A stretch of 64,000 nucleotides of DNA. It comes from Aquimarina amphilecti (GTDB lineage Bacteria; Bacteroidota; Bacteroidia; Flavobacteriales; Flavobacteriaceae). A program made the position numbers and the translations under genes. The first letter of the stretch is position 1; every line of letters starts with the position of its first letter. The DNA is taken from contig NZ_FOAB01000007.1 in NCBI RefSeq assembly GCF_900109375.1, positions 186,001 to 250,000 of the forward strand, read 5' to 3'. Positions 55,736 to 64,000 of the stretch are shown here, in pieces. The notes beneath the pieces were generated by a model. The model had not been told where the DNA came from. It ran no database searches and saw only the letters and a list, made by a program, of their open reading frames with translations.

Positions 55736-57088
55736 TTACATCATCTCTTTTACCTCATCAAAATCTAGTCCTCCATAGTTACCACTACTCATCAGTAACA
55801 AAGCAGCATTAGTAAAATCTTTCTGACGCAAGTATGTTTTAAACTCTTCGGGATTTGTATAAATAATAAGATCTTTTCTATTAAATGCTTTTGCTATTTG
55901 ATCCGCAGATACCTCTTCCAGTTGTTTTATTTTTACCGCATTAGGCGAATAAAAAACTACTGCTTCATCTGCAAAATCTAATGCGCCTTCATATTCTTTT
56001 AAAAACTCTGCATTAAGACTACTATACGTATGCAACTCCAAACAAGCGACAACCTTTCTATCTTTATATTGTTCTTTAACCGCTTTAGTTGTTGCACTGA
56101 CTTTAGATGGACTATGCGCAAAATCTTTATAAGCAACAGCACTATTACTTTCGGCTATTTTTTCTAATCTTTTAGAAGCTCCCGTAAAAGAAGCTATGGC
56201 TTCATAGAACTCATCTTCGTCAACACCCATATGCTGACAAATCCATTTAGCACCTGCTAAATTACTTAGATTATGAGCCCCAAAAACTTCAATAGGCATC
56301 TCCCCTTCTGGAGTTTGCAAAAGGGTTTCTCCGTTTTCCACTCTATATTCCGGTGTATTATAAGGTATTTTTCGTATTTGATTTTCTGAATTCTCTACGA
56401 CTTTAGCCACTTCAGAATCCTCCTCATTATAATTTATACTCCCACCACGAACTATACTATCCACAAAAATCCGAAACTGTTCAATATAATTTTCAAATGT
56501 TGGAAACACATTAATATGATCCCAAGCAATTCCACTAAGCAATGCAATATTAGGCTTGTACAAATGAAATTTAGGTCTTCTATCAATTGGAGAAGAAAGA
56601 TACTCGTCTCCTTCTAAAACCATAAAATCATTCTCTTCCGTTAGATGAACCATAGTATCAAACCCTTCTAATTGAGCTCCAACCATATAATCCACCTCTT
56701 TATCATGATAGTGTAACACATGAAGAATCATAGAAGTTATTGTAGTTTTCCCGTGAGAACCTCCTATTACCACTCGTGTCTTATTCTTAGACTGTTCATA
56801 CAGAAATTCAGGGTACGAGTATATAGTCAAACCCAATTCTTGTGCTTTATGCAACTCTGGATTATCTTTTTTAGCGTGCATTCCTAGTATGATTGCATCT
56901 ATGTCTGAAGTGATTTTCTGTGGATACCAACCAAAATTTTCTGGCAATAAGCCAAACCTATCTAATCTCGATTTCGAAGGTTCGAAAATCACATCATCAC
57001 TTCCTGTTACTTTATATCCTTTTTGATGCAGTGCCATAGCTAGGTTGTGCATCGCACTACCTCCTATAGCAATAAAATGTACACGCAT
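55736..57088 (-). CDS. mpl: UDP-MurNAc:L-alanyl-gamma-D-glutamyl-meso-DAP ligase
   Basis: A 450-residue Mur-ligase-family enzyme that recycles murein tripeptide by attaching it to UDP-MurNAc. It has the N-terminal nucleotide-sugar domain (MRVHFIAIGGSAMHNLAMALHQKGYKVTGSDD), the ATP-binding loop VVIGGSHGKTTITSMI and the central GAHNLSNLAGAKWICQHMG. Start IAIGGSAMHNLA distinguishes Mpl from MurC, whose loop reads GIGGxGMSG. A cell-wall recycling role follows from family knowledge. Confidence 0.93.
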   Translation of the reverse strand: MRVHFIAIGGSAMHNLAMALHQKGYKVTGSDDVIFEPSKSRLDRFGLLPENFGWYPQKITSDIDAIILGMHAKKDNPELHKAQELGLTIYSYPEFLYEQSKNKTRVVIGGSHGKTTITSMILHVLHYHDKEVDYMVGAQLEGFDTMVHLTEENDFMVLEGDEYLSSPIDRRPKFHLYKPNIALLSGIAWDHINVFPTFENYIEQFRIFVDSIVRGGSINYNEEDSEVAKVVENSENQIRKIPYNTPEYRVENGETLLQTPEGEMPIEVFGAHNLSNLAGAKWICQHMGVDEDEFYEAIASFTGASKRLEKIAESNSAVAYKDFAHSPSKVSATTKAVKEQYKDRKVVACLELHTYSSLNAEFLKEYEGALDFADEAVVFYSPNAVKIKQLEEVSADQIAKAFNRKDLIIYTNPEEFKTYLRQKDFTNAALLLMSSGNYGGLDFDEVKEMM

Positions 57089-57377
57089 AATTATATCCTT
57101 GATTCTAAAAAGTAAAGATACAACCTACAATGAATAATAAAAGTATGTAGAAATGAAAAAATAAAGAACAGCTTTATTTAACCGTATATTTAGTTCATTA
57201 CAAGATCATTTTCCTCATTAAAATAATATAGTAACTAATCAAAACAAGGTTTTCCCTAATTTATCGTTGCAATTATGTAGCTTTATATAGTTATTTACTT
57301 TCTACAAGTTTATACCTAAAAATATGTGGTATACGACTTGTATTATTGTTTTAACAAACACAAAAAAAATCAAACAG

Positions 57378-60300
57378 ATGAAAAAATATATCATTCTTGT
57401 TTTCATACTCTTTATTACTAACCTAAATTATATGATGGCTCAGAACAACTATAATTATCAAGATGATTGGAAAAAAGTAGAAGATTTCGACCAACAAGGA
57501 CTACCAAAATCCGCTTTAGAAATCGTGGAAACTATCCATACAAAAGCCAAAAAAAATAATAATACTAATCAAATTACAAAAGCATTAATATATAAGGCTA
57601 AGTACAACTTAGTTCTAGAAGAGAATGCTCAGTTAAATATCATTCAAGAATTTAAAAGTGAGATTTCTAGCAGTAAATTCCCTAGTAGAAATATCCTAGA
57701 AAGTATTCTAGCTAATATGTATTGGCAATATTTCCAAGAACATAGATGGCAATTTTATAATCGTACTAAAACTTCTGAGAAAGTAGACAAAGAAGATTTT
57801 AGAACTTGGGATTTAGAAACTTTATTCGCCGAAATCCATTTATATTATCAGAAATCATTGGAAAACGGCTTATTAGCGCAGCAAACAGATCTAACACAAT
57901 TCAATGATATCTTATCACAGTCTACAGATTCTAAAAAATACCGCCCTACACTCTTTGATTTTCTATCACATAATGCTTTAGCTTTTTATAAAACGTCGGA
58001 GACCAGTATTACTAAACCAGCATATGCTTTTGAGATTGATTCTCCGGACTATTTAAATGACCACGAACCTTTTTCAGTAATTAAACTGAATACAAAAGAT
58101 TCTTTGTCACTACAATTTCATGCTTTAAAAATATACCAAAGTCTTATCAATCTTCATAAGAGAGATAAAAAACCTGATGCATTAATCGAAGTAAATATTG
58201 AACGTTTAAAATTCATTCATGACCACGCAATTTTTAATGACAAACAAGAACTTTTATTAGCAACTCTTCTTTCGGAAAAAGAAAAACATAAAAACAGCCC
58301 ATCCTCCACCCTATATGACTATGAGATCGTAACACTCTATCAGACACAGGCCGCTACTTATATTCCTGAAGAAAATGAAACCCATCGTTGGGCGCTTCAA
58401 AAAGCGCTGAAAGTTTGTGAAGCAGCTATCGCGCAATATCCTAAATCCAGAGGAGCTATTAATTGTGCATATCAAAAAGAACAGATTCTTGATGCTCAAG
58501 TTAATTCTATAAAGTTAGAAAGTTATATCCCTATTAACAAACCATCTAGGCTTCTGGTAAACTATAAAAACCTTGAACTTCTACATTTTAAAGTATTAAA
58601 GGCTAATCAAAATCAAATACAATCTTTACAGAAAATATATGAACCAAAAAAGAAGGTAGCATTTCTAAACAAATTATCAGAAGTTCATTCGTGGGAGTCA
58701 AAATTTATTGACAAAAAAGATTACCAAAACCATAACATGGAAATTGCCGTTCCTTCATTAGAGCAAGGATCGTATATTATTGTTGGATCAATTACCAAAG
58801 AATTAAACGTAGATCATACATTCACTTTTGGAGATCTACAAGTCACTAATCTTACTCTTTTAGAAAACAAAACAACAAAAGAAACTAAGTTTCAGGTTAT
58901 CGATAGAAATAATGGAATACCAATCCCTAATGCTTCGATTAAACTCTTCGCAGATAGTAGAAGAAATAGTTTAAATAAAACGCTAACCACTAATGAAAAA
59001 GGAGAAGCGTTCTTTTCTCAAGAAGGTTATTACTACAATGTATTAGCAACTGTTACTAAGGGTACGGATAAAGCAAATTTTAAAGGAATATATCTTAATC
59101 AATATGGAGGTGATAGTCAACCAGACAATAGCACGAGATATTCTACTTTTCTTTTTACAGACCGAAGTATTTACAGACCTGGACAAACTGTATATTTCAA
59201 GGGAATTATGATGGCTACCAAAGGAAAAGAAGATCCTAAAGTAGTAGCTAATAGACCAACCTTTGCCAAACTTATTGATGTAAATGGACAAGAAATTACG
59301 CTTCTTAACTTTACCACAAATGAATATGGATCATTTGCTGGAGAATTTATTTTACCTTCTTCTGGATTAACTGGTAATTATTCCATTCAAACAGATAATT
59401 ACAATAGCATCTATATTTCTGTAGAAGAATACAAGCGCCCTAAATTTGAAACAACATTTAATCCAGTTACAGAAACCTATAGAGTTAATGATAGCATTAA
59501 ACTTACGGCTACTGCTACCGCTTATGCTGGTAGCAATATTACAGACGCTAAAGTAGTATACCGAGTATATAGACAAATACAGTATCCTCGTTGGTGTTAT
59601 TGGTATCCTAGAAATAGCGAAGAACAAGAAATCACACACGGTGAGACCACAACCAATGATATAGGAGAATACAACATTACATTCGCTGCTTTACCAGACA
59701 AAAGTGTTTCAAAAGATAATCAACCTACTTTTACGTATAAAGTAATAGCGGATGTTACCGATATTAATGGAGAAACCAGAAGCGCTACGACTTATGTAAA
59801 TGTAGGGTATCATGCATTAACGGCATCTATTAATATTGATTCCGAAATTGATAAAACCAAAAAAGACAATATCTTAAATATTACTACTCAAAACCTGAAC
59901 AATGAATTTATAGCAAATACAGGAAGTCTAAAAATTTACAGACTACAAGCACCTGAATGCCCTTTACGCGTTCGCCCTTGGAAAGCTCCTGATTATAGTA
60001 ATGTAACCAAAGAAGAATTCAAGAAATTATTCCCGCACGATGCCTATAAAAATGAAGATGATTATAGGAACTGGGAAAAAGGAAATCTAATTTTGGAAAA
60101 AGTCTATGATACTAAAGAAACTAAAGACAATACCAAAGGAACTAAGGATATATTGCTAAAAACCATTAAAAAATGGGAAACTGGTAAGTATGTAATAGAA
60201 CTTCAAACTAAAGATCGATTTGGGCAAGAAGTAAAGGATATAAAATATATAAATATCTATGACCAATCTGATAAAACTATAGCCGATAGCAAGCTGTTCG

Positions 60301-63300
60301 AAATTACAACGGACAAAGGTGAATACGCAATTGGAGATGAAGTTATACTAAAACTAAGTTCTGCCTCAGAAGATATTACAATCACTTTAGATATTGAAAA
60401 AAATCAAAAGGTAATTGAAACTAAACTGATTAAATTATCTAACAATAGTAAGACTATCAAAATACCCGTAAATAAAGAAGATCTAGGTGGTTTTGCTGTT
60501 ACATATAGTTTTGCAAATTATAATGCCTATCAAAGCGGTACTGTCCCGATTGCAGTTCCGTATGAACCGACAGCGCTTACTATAGAAACTAACACCTTTA
60601 GAGATAAGTTACAACCAGGACAACAAGAAACATGGAGTTTTACTGTAAAAGGACCTAAAGGAGATAAAGTAACTGCAGAGTTACTAGCCAGTATGTATGA
60701 TGCCTCTTTAGATCAATTTAAGCCGCATCAATGGTATTTTAATCCTATCAATAGACCTATTTACTATTCGTACTCACAACGAAATGCAACCAAAAGTTTT
60801 GCTAAAGGGAATTTTAATATCTATGATCAACAACTATGGATCGCTAGTTTTCAACACCAGGGATATGATCAATTAAATTGGTTTGGATTGTATTTTGGAA
60901 ATTCATACAATTACCGAATGGACTCTTTCGCCTCTGGTGTACGAGGTAAAAAAAGCAGAAAATTAGCTTCTGCTCCCATGGCATCTATGGAAATGGTCGC
61001 TGATGATGCAGAGATGGAAGAAGTAGCCGAAGTTGAAGAAAAATCTTCTAAAGAAATTTTGGGAGGTACTTTTGAAAAGAATGAACAAGATGAAGAGAAA
61101 AAAGAACCATCCCTAGAAGGAGTTAAGATTCGTAAAAATCTTCAGGAAACTGCATTTTTCTTTCCGAAGTTAACTACGGATGCAGAAGGTAACATACGTT
61201 TTAATTTTACTGCTCCAGAGGCATTGACTAAATGGAAAGTGCAACTATTGGCACATACTAAAAAGCTAAATACTGGAACACAATTATTAGAAACTATTAC
61301 CCAAAAGGAACTAATGATTTTACCAAATCCTCCAAGATTTCTTAGAGAAGGTGATAAGATTATCCTGAGTTCTAAGGTTTCTAATATTTCTTCTAAAGAT
61401 CTTAGTGGAGTTATCGAGTTACAATTAACAGATGCTTTGACCGGTAAATCAATTGATACCGATTTACAGAACACTAGTATTCGCAAAGATTTTTCTGTAA
61501 AAGCAGCTGGAAATACTAATGTATCGTGGGAACTTTCGATTCCCTCTACTGTACAAACGGTACAATATAAAATTATAGCGAAAGCTGGTGAATTTTCTGA
61601 TGGAGAACAGAATGTATTACCTGTATTATCAAACCGAATGCTGGTTACAGAAACATTACCTATGTGGATCCGTTCTAATCAGACCAAGACATTTACATTA
61701 GATAAATTAAAAAACAACACATCTACTACATTAAAAAATCATAAGCTCACATTAGAGATGACATCTAATCCAGCTTGGTATGCTGTACAGGCACTACCCT
61801 ACTTAATGGAGTATCCATACGAATGTGCCGAACAAACATTCTCTAGATATTATGCAAATTCTTTAGCAAGCCATATTGCTAATTCTAACCCAAGAATTCA
61901 GGAAGTATTCAATCAGTGGAAAAACACGGATGCTTTACTTAGCAATCTAGAGAAAAATCAAGAATTAAAATCGCTAATCATACAAGAGACACCTTGGTTA
62001 AGAGATGCACAAAGTGAAACAGAACAAAAGAAACGCATTGCATTACTTTTCGATCTTAATAAGATGAATAATGAATTGCAAAATGCTATTAATAAATTAC
62101 AGCAAATGCAGTATGGTTCTGGAGCTTTCCCTTGGTTTAAAGAAGGAAGAGAAAATCGTTATATCACTCAGCACATTGCTTCAGGATTTGGACATCTTAA
62201 AAAACTAGGTGTTACAAAATATGACAGCAAAACTCAGAATATGCTTCAAAAAGCAGTTCGTTATCTAGACAAAGAATTTATAAAAGAATACGAAGAGCTT
62301 AAAAAATATTGCAAGCGTAACAAGGTAGATATTAATAAAGATCACCTTAGTTATACACAAATGCATTATCTATATATGCGTAGCTTCTTTACGGATATCA
62401 AAAGAGCAAATAACACTAATGAAGCTTGGGATTATTATTTAGGACAATCCAAAAAATATTGGTTAAAAAGAGGTTTGTATCCTCAAGGTTTATTAGCGCT
62501 AATATTACATCGAAATAACGACACCAATACTGCCACTAAAATCATTAGATCATTAGATGAAAAAAGCATCACTAGCGAAGAACTAGGTATGTACTGGAAA
62601 TCTAATACTGCTAGTTGGTATTGGTATCAGGCTCCTATAGAAACACAAGCCTTGATGATTGAAGTTTTTGCAGAAATCGAACAAGAACCCAAAAAGACTG
62701 AAATTGTAGACAATCTTAAAGTTTGGTTACTTAAAAATAAACAAACTAATCAATGGAAAACTACCAAAGCTACTACAGAGGCAGTGTATGCATTATTATT
62801 ACAAGGTAGCGACTGGTTATCTGTAACTGATATGGTCGAAATCGTATTAGGAAATCAAAAAATTGATCCTAGTACCATGGAAGATGTAAAAGTAGAAGCA
62901 GGAACAGGATATTTCAAAACATCCTGGAATGGGAATGAGATACAGAAAGATATGGCAACTGCCAAAATCACCAAAGAAGGAAAAGGGATCGCTTGGGGAG
63001 CATTGTACTGGCAATATTTTGAGAATCTGGATAAAATTACCTCAGCAGAAACCCCTTTAAAACTTAAGAAAAAATTATTCTTAAAAAAGAATACGGATAC
63101 AGGAGAAGAAATTACTGAAGTAACCGATAAAACAGAACTAAATTTAGGTGATTTAGTGAGAGTTCGTATTGAGTTACGATCTGATCGCGCTATGGAATTT
63201 GTACACATGAAAGATATGCGTGCATCAGGATTAGAACCTATTAATGTTATCTCACGATACAAATACCAAGACGGATTAGGTTATTATGAAAGCACTAAAG

Positions 63301-63473
63301 ATGCTTCTACCAACTTTTTCTTTGACTATTTACCAAAAGGAGTTTATGTGTTTGAATATGATCTACGTGTAAATAACAAAGGTGATTTCTCTAATGGAAT
63401 TACAACTATCCAAAGTATGTATGCACCAGAGTTTAGCAGCCATTCTGAAGGAGTACGAGTAAAAGTAAAATAG
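57378..63473 (+). CDS. Alpha-2-macroglobulin family protein with thioester motif
   Basis: A 2031-residue exported protein. A signal peptide covers about 1-22 (ending MMAQ) with no lipobox. The MG-domain chain includes FTDRSIYRPGQTVYFKG (MG2-like), and the A2M signature region LQETAFFFPKLTTDAEGNIRFNFTAPEALTKW follows near residue 1260. The thioester Cys1483-Ala-Glu-Gln1486 is intact in YPYECAEQTF, followed by the helical TED domain. An acidic low-complexity stretch at about 1205-1245 lies where bait-like or linker regions occur. The protein should trap proteases or defend the envelope. The usual penicillin-binding partner PbpC is not adjacent. The start at MKKYIILVFIL is preferred over one 18 codons upstream. 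Confidence 0.93.
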   Translation: MKKYIILVFILFITNLNYMMAQNNYNYQDDWKKVEDFDQQGLPKSALEIVETIHTKAKKNNNTNQITKALIYKAKYNLVLEENAQLNIIQEFKSEISSSKFPSRNILESILANMYWQYFQEHRWQFYNRTKTSEKVDKEDFRTWDLETLFAEIHLYYQKSLENGLLAQQTDLTQFNDILSQSTDSKKYRPTLFDFLSHNALAFYKTSETSITKPAYAFEIDSPDYLNDHEPFSVIKLNTKDSLSLQFHALKIYQSLINLHKRDKKPDALIEVNIERLKFIHDHAIFNDKQELLLATLLSEKEKHKNSPSSTLYDYEIVTLYQTQAATYIPEENETHRWALQKALKVCEAAIAQYPKSRGAINCAYQKEQILDAQVNSIKLESYIPINKPSRLLVNYKNLELLHFKVLKANQNQIQSLQKIYEPKKKVAFLNKLSEVHSWESKFIDKKDYQNHNMEIAVPSLEQGSYIIVGSITKELNVDHTFTFGDLQVTNLTLLENKTTKETKFQVIDRNNGIPIPNASIKLFADSRRNSLNKTLTTNEKGEAFFSQEGYYYNVLATVTKGTDKANFKGIYLNQYGGDSQPDNSTRYSTFLFTDRSIYRPGQTVYFKGIMMATKGKEDPKVVANRPTFAKLIDVNGQEITLLNFTTNEYGSFAGEFILPSSGLTGNYSIQTDNYNSIYISVEEYKRPKFETTFNPVTETYRVNDSIKLTATATAYAGSNITDAKVVYRVYRQIQYPRWCYWYPRNSEEQEITHGETTTNDIGEYNITFAALPDKSVSKDNQPTFTYKVIADVTDINGETRSATTYVNVGYHALTASINIDSEIDKTKKDNILNITTQNLNNEFIANTGSLKIYRLQAPECPLRVRPWKAPDYSNVTKEEFKKLFPHDAYKNEDDYRNWEKGNLILEKVYDTKETKDNTKGTKDILLKTIKKWETGKYVIELQTKDRFGQEVKDIKYINIYDQSDKTIADSKLFEITTDKGEYAIGDEVILKLSSASEDITITLDIEKNQKVIETKLIKLSNNSKTIKIPVNKEDLGGFAVTYSFANYNAYQSGTVPIAVPYEPTALTIETNTFRDKLQPGQQETWSFTVKGPKGDKVTAELLASMYDASLDQFKPHQWYFNPINRPIYYSYSQRNATKSFAKGNFNIYDQQLWIASFQHQGYDQLNWFGLYFGNSYNYRMDSFASGVRGKKSRKLASAPMASMEMVADDAEMEEVAEVEEKSSKEILGGTFEKNEQDEEKKEPSLEGVKIRKNLQETAFFFPKLTTDAEGNIRFNFTAPEALTKWKVQLLAHTKKLNTGTQLLETITQKELMILPNPPRFLREGDKIILSSKVSNISSKDLSGVIELQLTDALTGKSIDTDLQNTSIRKDFSVKAAGNTNVSWELSIPSTVQTVQYKIIAKAGEFSDGEQNVLPVLSNRMLVTETLPMWIRSNQTKTFTLDKLKNNTSTTLKNHKLTLEMTSNPAWYAVQALPYLMEYPYECAEQTFSRYYANSLASHIANSNPRIQEVFNQWKNTDALLSNLEKNQELKSLIIQETPWLRDAQSETEQKKRIALLFDLNKMNNELQNAINKLQQMQYGSGAFPWFKEGRENRYITQHIASGFGHLKKLGVTKYDSKTQNMLQKAVRYLDKEFIKEYEELKKYCKRNKVDINKDHLSYTQMHYLYMRSFFTDIKRANNTNEAWDYYLGQSKKYWLKRGLYPQGLLALILHRNNDTNTATKIIRSLDEKSITSEELGMYWKSNTASWYWYQAPIETQALMIEVFAEIEQEPKKTEIVDNLKVWLLKNKQTNQWKTTKATTEAVYALLLQGSDWLSVTDMVEIVLGNQKIDPSTMEDVKVEAGTGYFKTSWNGNEIQKDMATAKITKEGKGIAWGALYWQYFENLDKITSAETPLKLKKKLFLKKNTDTGEEITEVTDKTELNLGDLVRVRIELRSDRAMEFVHMKDMRASGLEPINVISRYKYQDGLGYYESTKDASTNFFFDYLPKGVYVFEYDLRVNNKGDFSNGITTIQSMYAPEFSSHSEGVRVKVK

Positions 63474-63514
63474 ACTTTAAGCTAGAATCTAATTAATTTG
63501 ATTACTAAAATATA

Positions 63515-64000
63515 ATGATAAAAAATAGTTTAATAATTACACTTTTAATTTGTGTACTAGCAAGTTGTACTGATGGTAAAAAGCCAAAAATAGTATATGA
63601 TAACAGCGGTAAAAACAAAGAAACAACAGAATTAAAAAAAGATACTACCTTAATCGAGGCGGCAGATCTGCCGATTCGGATGGACAGCACCGATTATTTA
63701 ATACACCCGATTGGTTTTTTAAAAATTAGCAAATCTTGGTCTAAAACATCTTACAGATCTTCGGATTATAAGAATACCAATTTTTCTGTATCCAATCAAT
63801 CTAAATATCAGATTACTGGAAACTTAACAAATTTAAAGTTTCAACATATCGATTCTGAAAAACTAGTTCCATTAACAGAAAAGACAATTAATATTCAATC
63901 GGTAACTTTTCTAAAGGAAGTGTTTGATCGAACTAAATCAAAATATTTACTCTATAAGATAATTGATAAAGACACTAATCAAGATCAAATTCTAGATTAT
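63515..64000 (+). CDS. Lipoprotein of unknown function (3' end outside window)
   Basis: An open frame of 162 codons runs to the window edge. The start MIKNSLIITLLICVLASCTDGKK is a clear lipoprotein signal (lipobox VLASC). The mature part starts with a charged linker (KNKETTELKKDTT) and continues with short beta-like segments. The last visible residues, DKDTNQDQILDY, resemble a calcium-binding EF-hand or dockerin loop, but too little is visible to call it. It is 41 bp after the alpha-2-macroglobulin gene on the same strand and may be its operon partner. Confidence 0.8.
   Translation, partial: MIKNSLIITLLICVLASCTDGKKPKIVYDNSGKNKETTELKKDTTLIEAADLPIRMDSTDYLIHPIGFLKISKSWSKTSYRSSDYKNTNFSVSNQSKYQITGNLTNLKFQHIDSEKLVPLTEKTINIQSVTFLKEVFDRTKSKYLLYKIIDKDTNQDQILDY

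Overview
The window is chromosomal DNA from a low-GC member of the Flavobacteriaceae (Bacteroidota). I judge it Aquimarina-like from general protein style; the genus is a guess. The evidence is the FecI/FecR/TonB-receptor and SusC/SusD gene sets, promoters of the Bacteroidota type (TTTG, about 19-20 nt, TAnnTTTG), few Shine-Dalgarno sequences, Bacteroidota versions of housekeeping proteins, and the fused str-S10-spc-alpha ribosomal cluster. No rRNA, tRNA, CRISPR, prophage or insertion sequence was seen.

Layout. 1-7.2 kb: a truncated divergent lipoprotein gene, an ECF sigma / FecR / TonB-receptor signalling operon, a GNAT enzyme and a TPR sensor kinase. 7.2-14.1 kb: argS, an SDR-DUF2867 protein, a CpeT-like lipoprotein, an Rrf2 regulator, and a tandem pair of arginine/citrulline-type hydrolases (a DDAH-like enzyme and CtlX). 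14.3-18.5 kb: gltA, eno and carA, all on the minus strand. 18.6-35.8 kb: a continuous minus-strand block of 32 ribosomal and translation genes, from rpsL to rplQ, including fusA, secY, infA and rpoA. It has one strong promoter upstream of rpsL, an internal -7 box before rpmJ, and hairpins after rpsJ and rpsK. 36-37.7 kb: an Omp85-type outer-membrane protein with a TTG start, followed by an A/C-rich non-coding stretch with an 11-bp tandem repeat. 38.1-45.3 kb: a SusC/SusD/lipoprotein uptake operon and an arylsulfotransferase-family lipoprotein. 45.4-48.3 kb: rlmB, a rhomboid protease and rarA. 48.3-53.9 kb: a minus-strand run of radC, a polysaccharide-deacetylase-like gene, a YjjG-type HAD phosphatase and three coupled envelope genes of unknown function. 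54.1-64 kb: a small plus-strand group ending in a PaiB-like protein, mpl, a 2031-residue alpha-2-macroglobulin with a thioester motif, and a truncated lipoprotein gene.

How it fits together. Most of the window is ordinary core genome. I did not find a clear new multi-gene system. The most notable items are regulatory. The same palindrome, CTATAACGTTATAG, lies about 128 bp upstream of both the enolase start codon and the susC start codon, which suggests one regulator linking central carbon metabolism to an outer-membrane uptake system. A perfect loopless 64-bp palindrome sits 7 bp before rlmB. A strong terminator or attenuator separates rpsJ from rplC. All six convergent gene pairs abut within 18 bp or overlap. 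Ribosomal proteins S4, S14 and L36 lack some or all of the usual zinc ligands.
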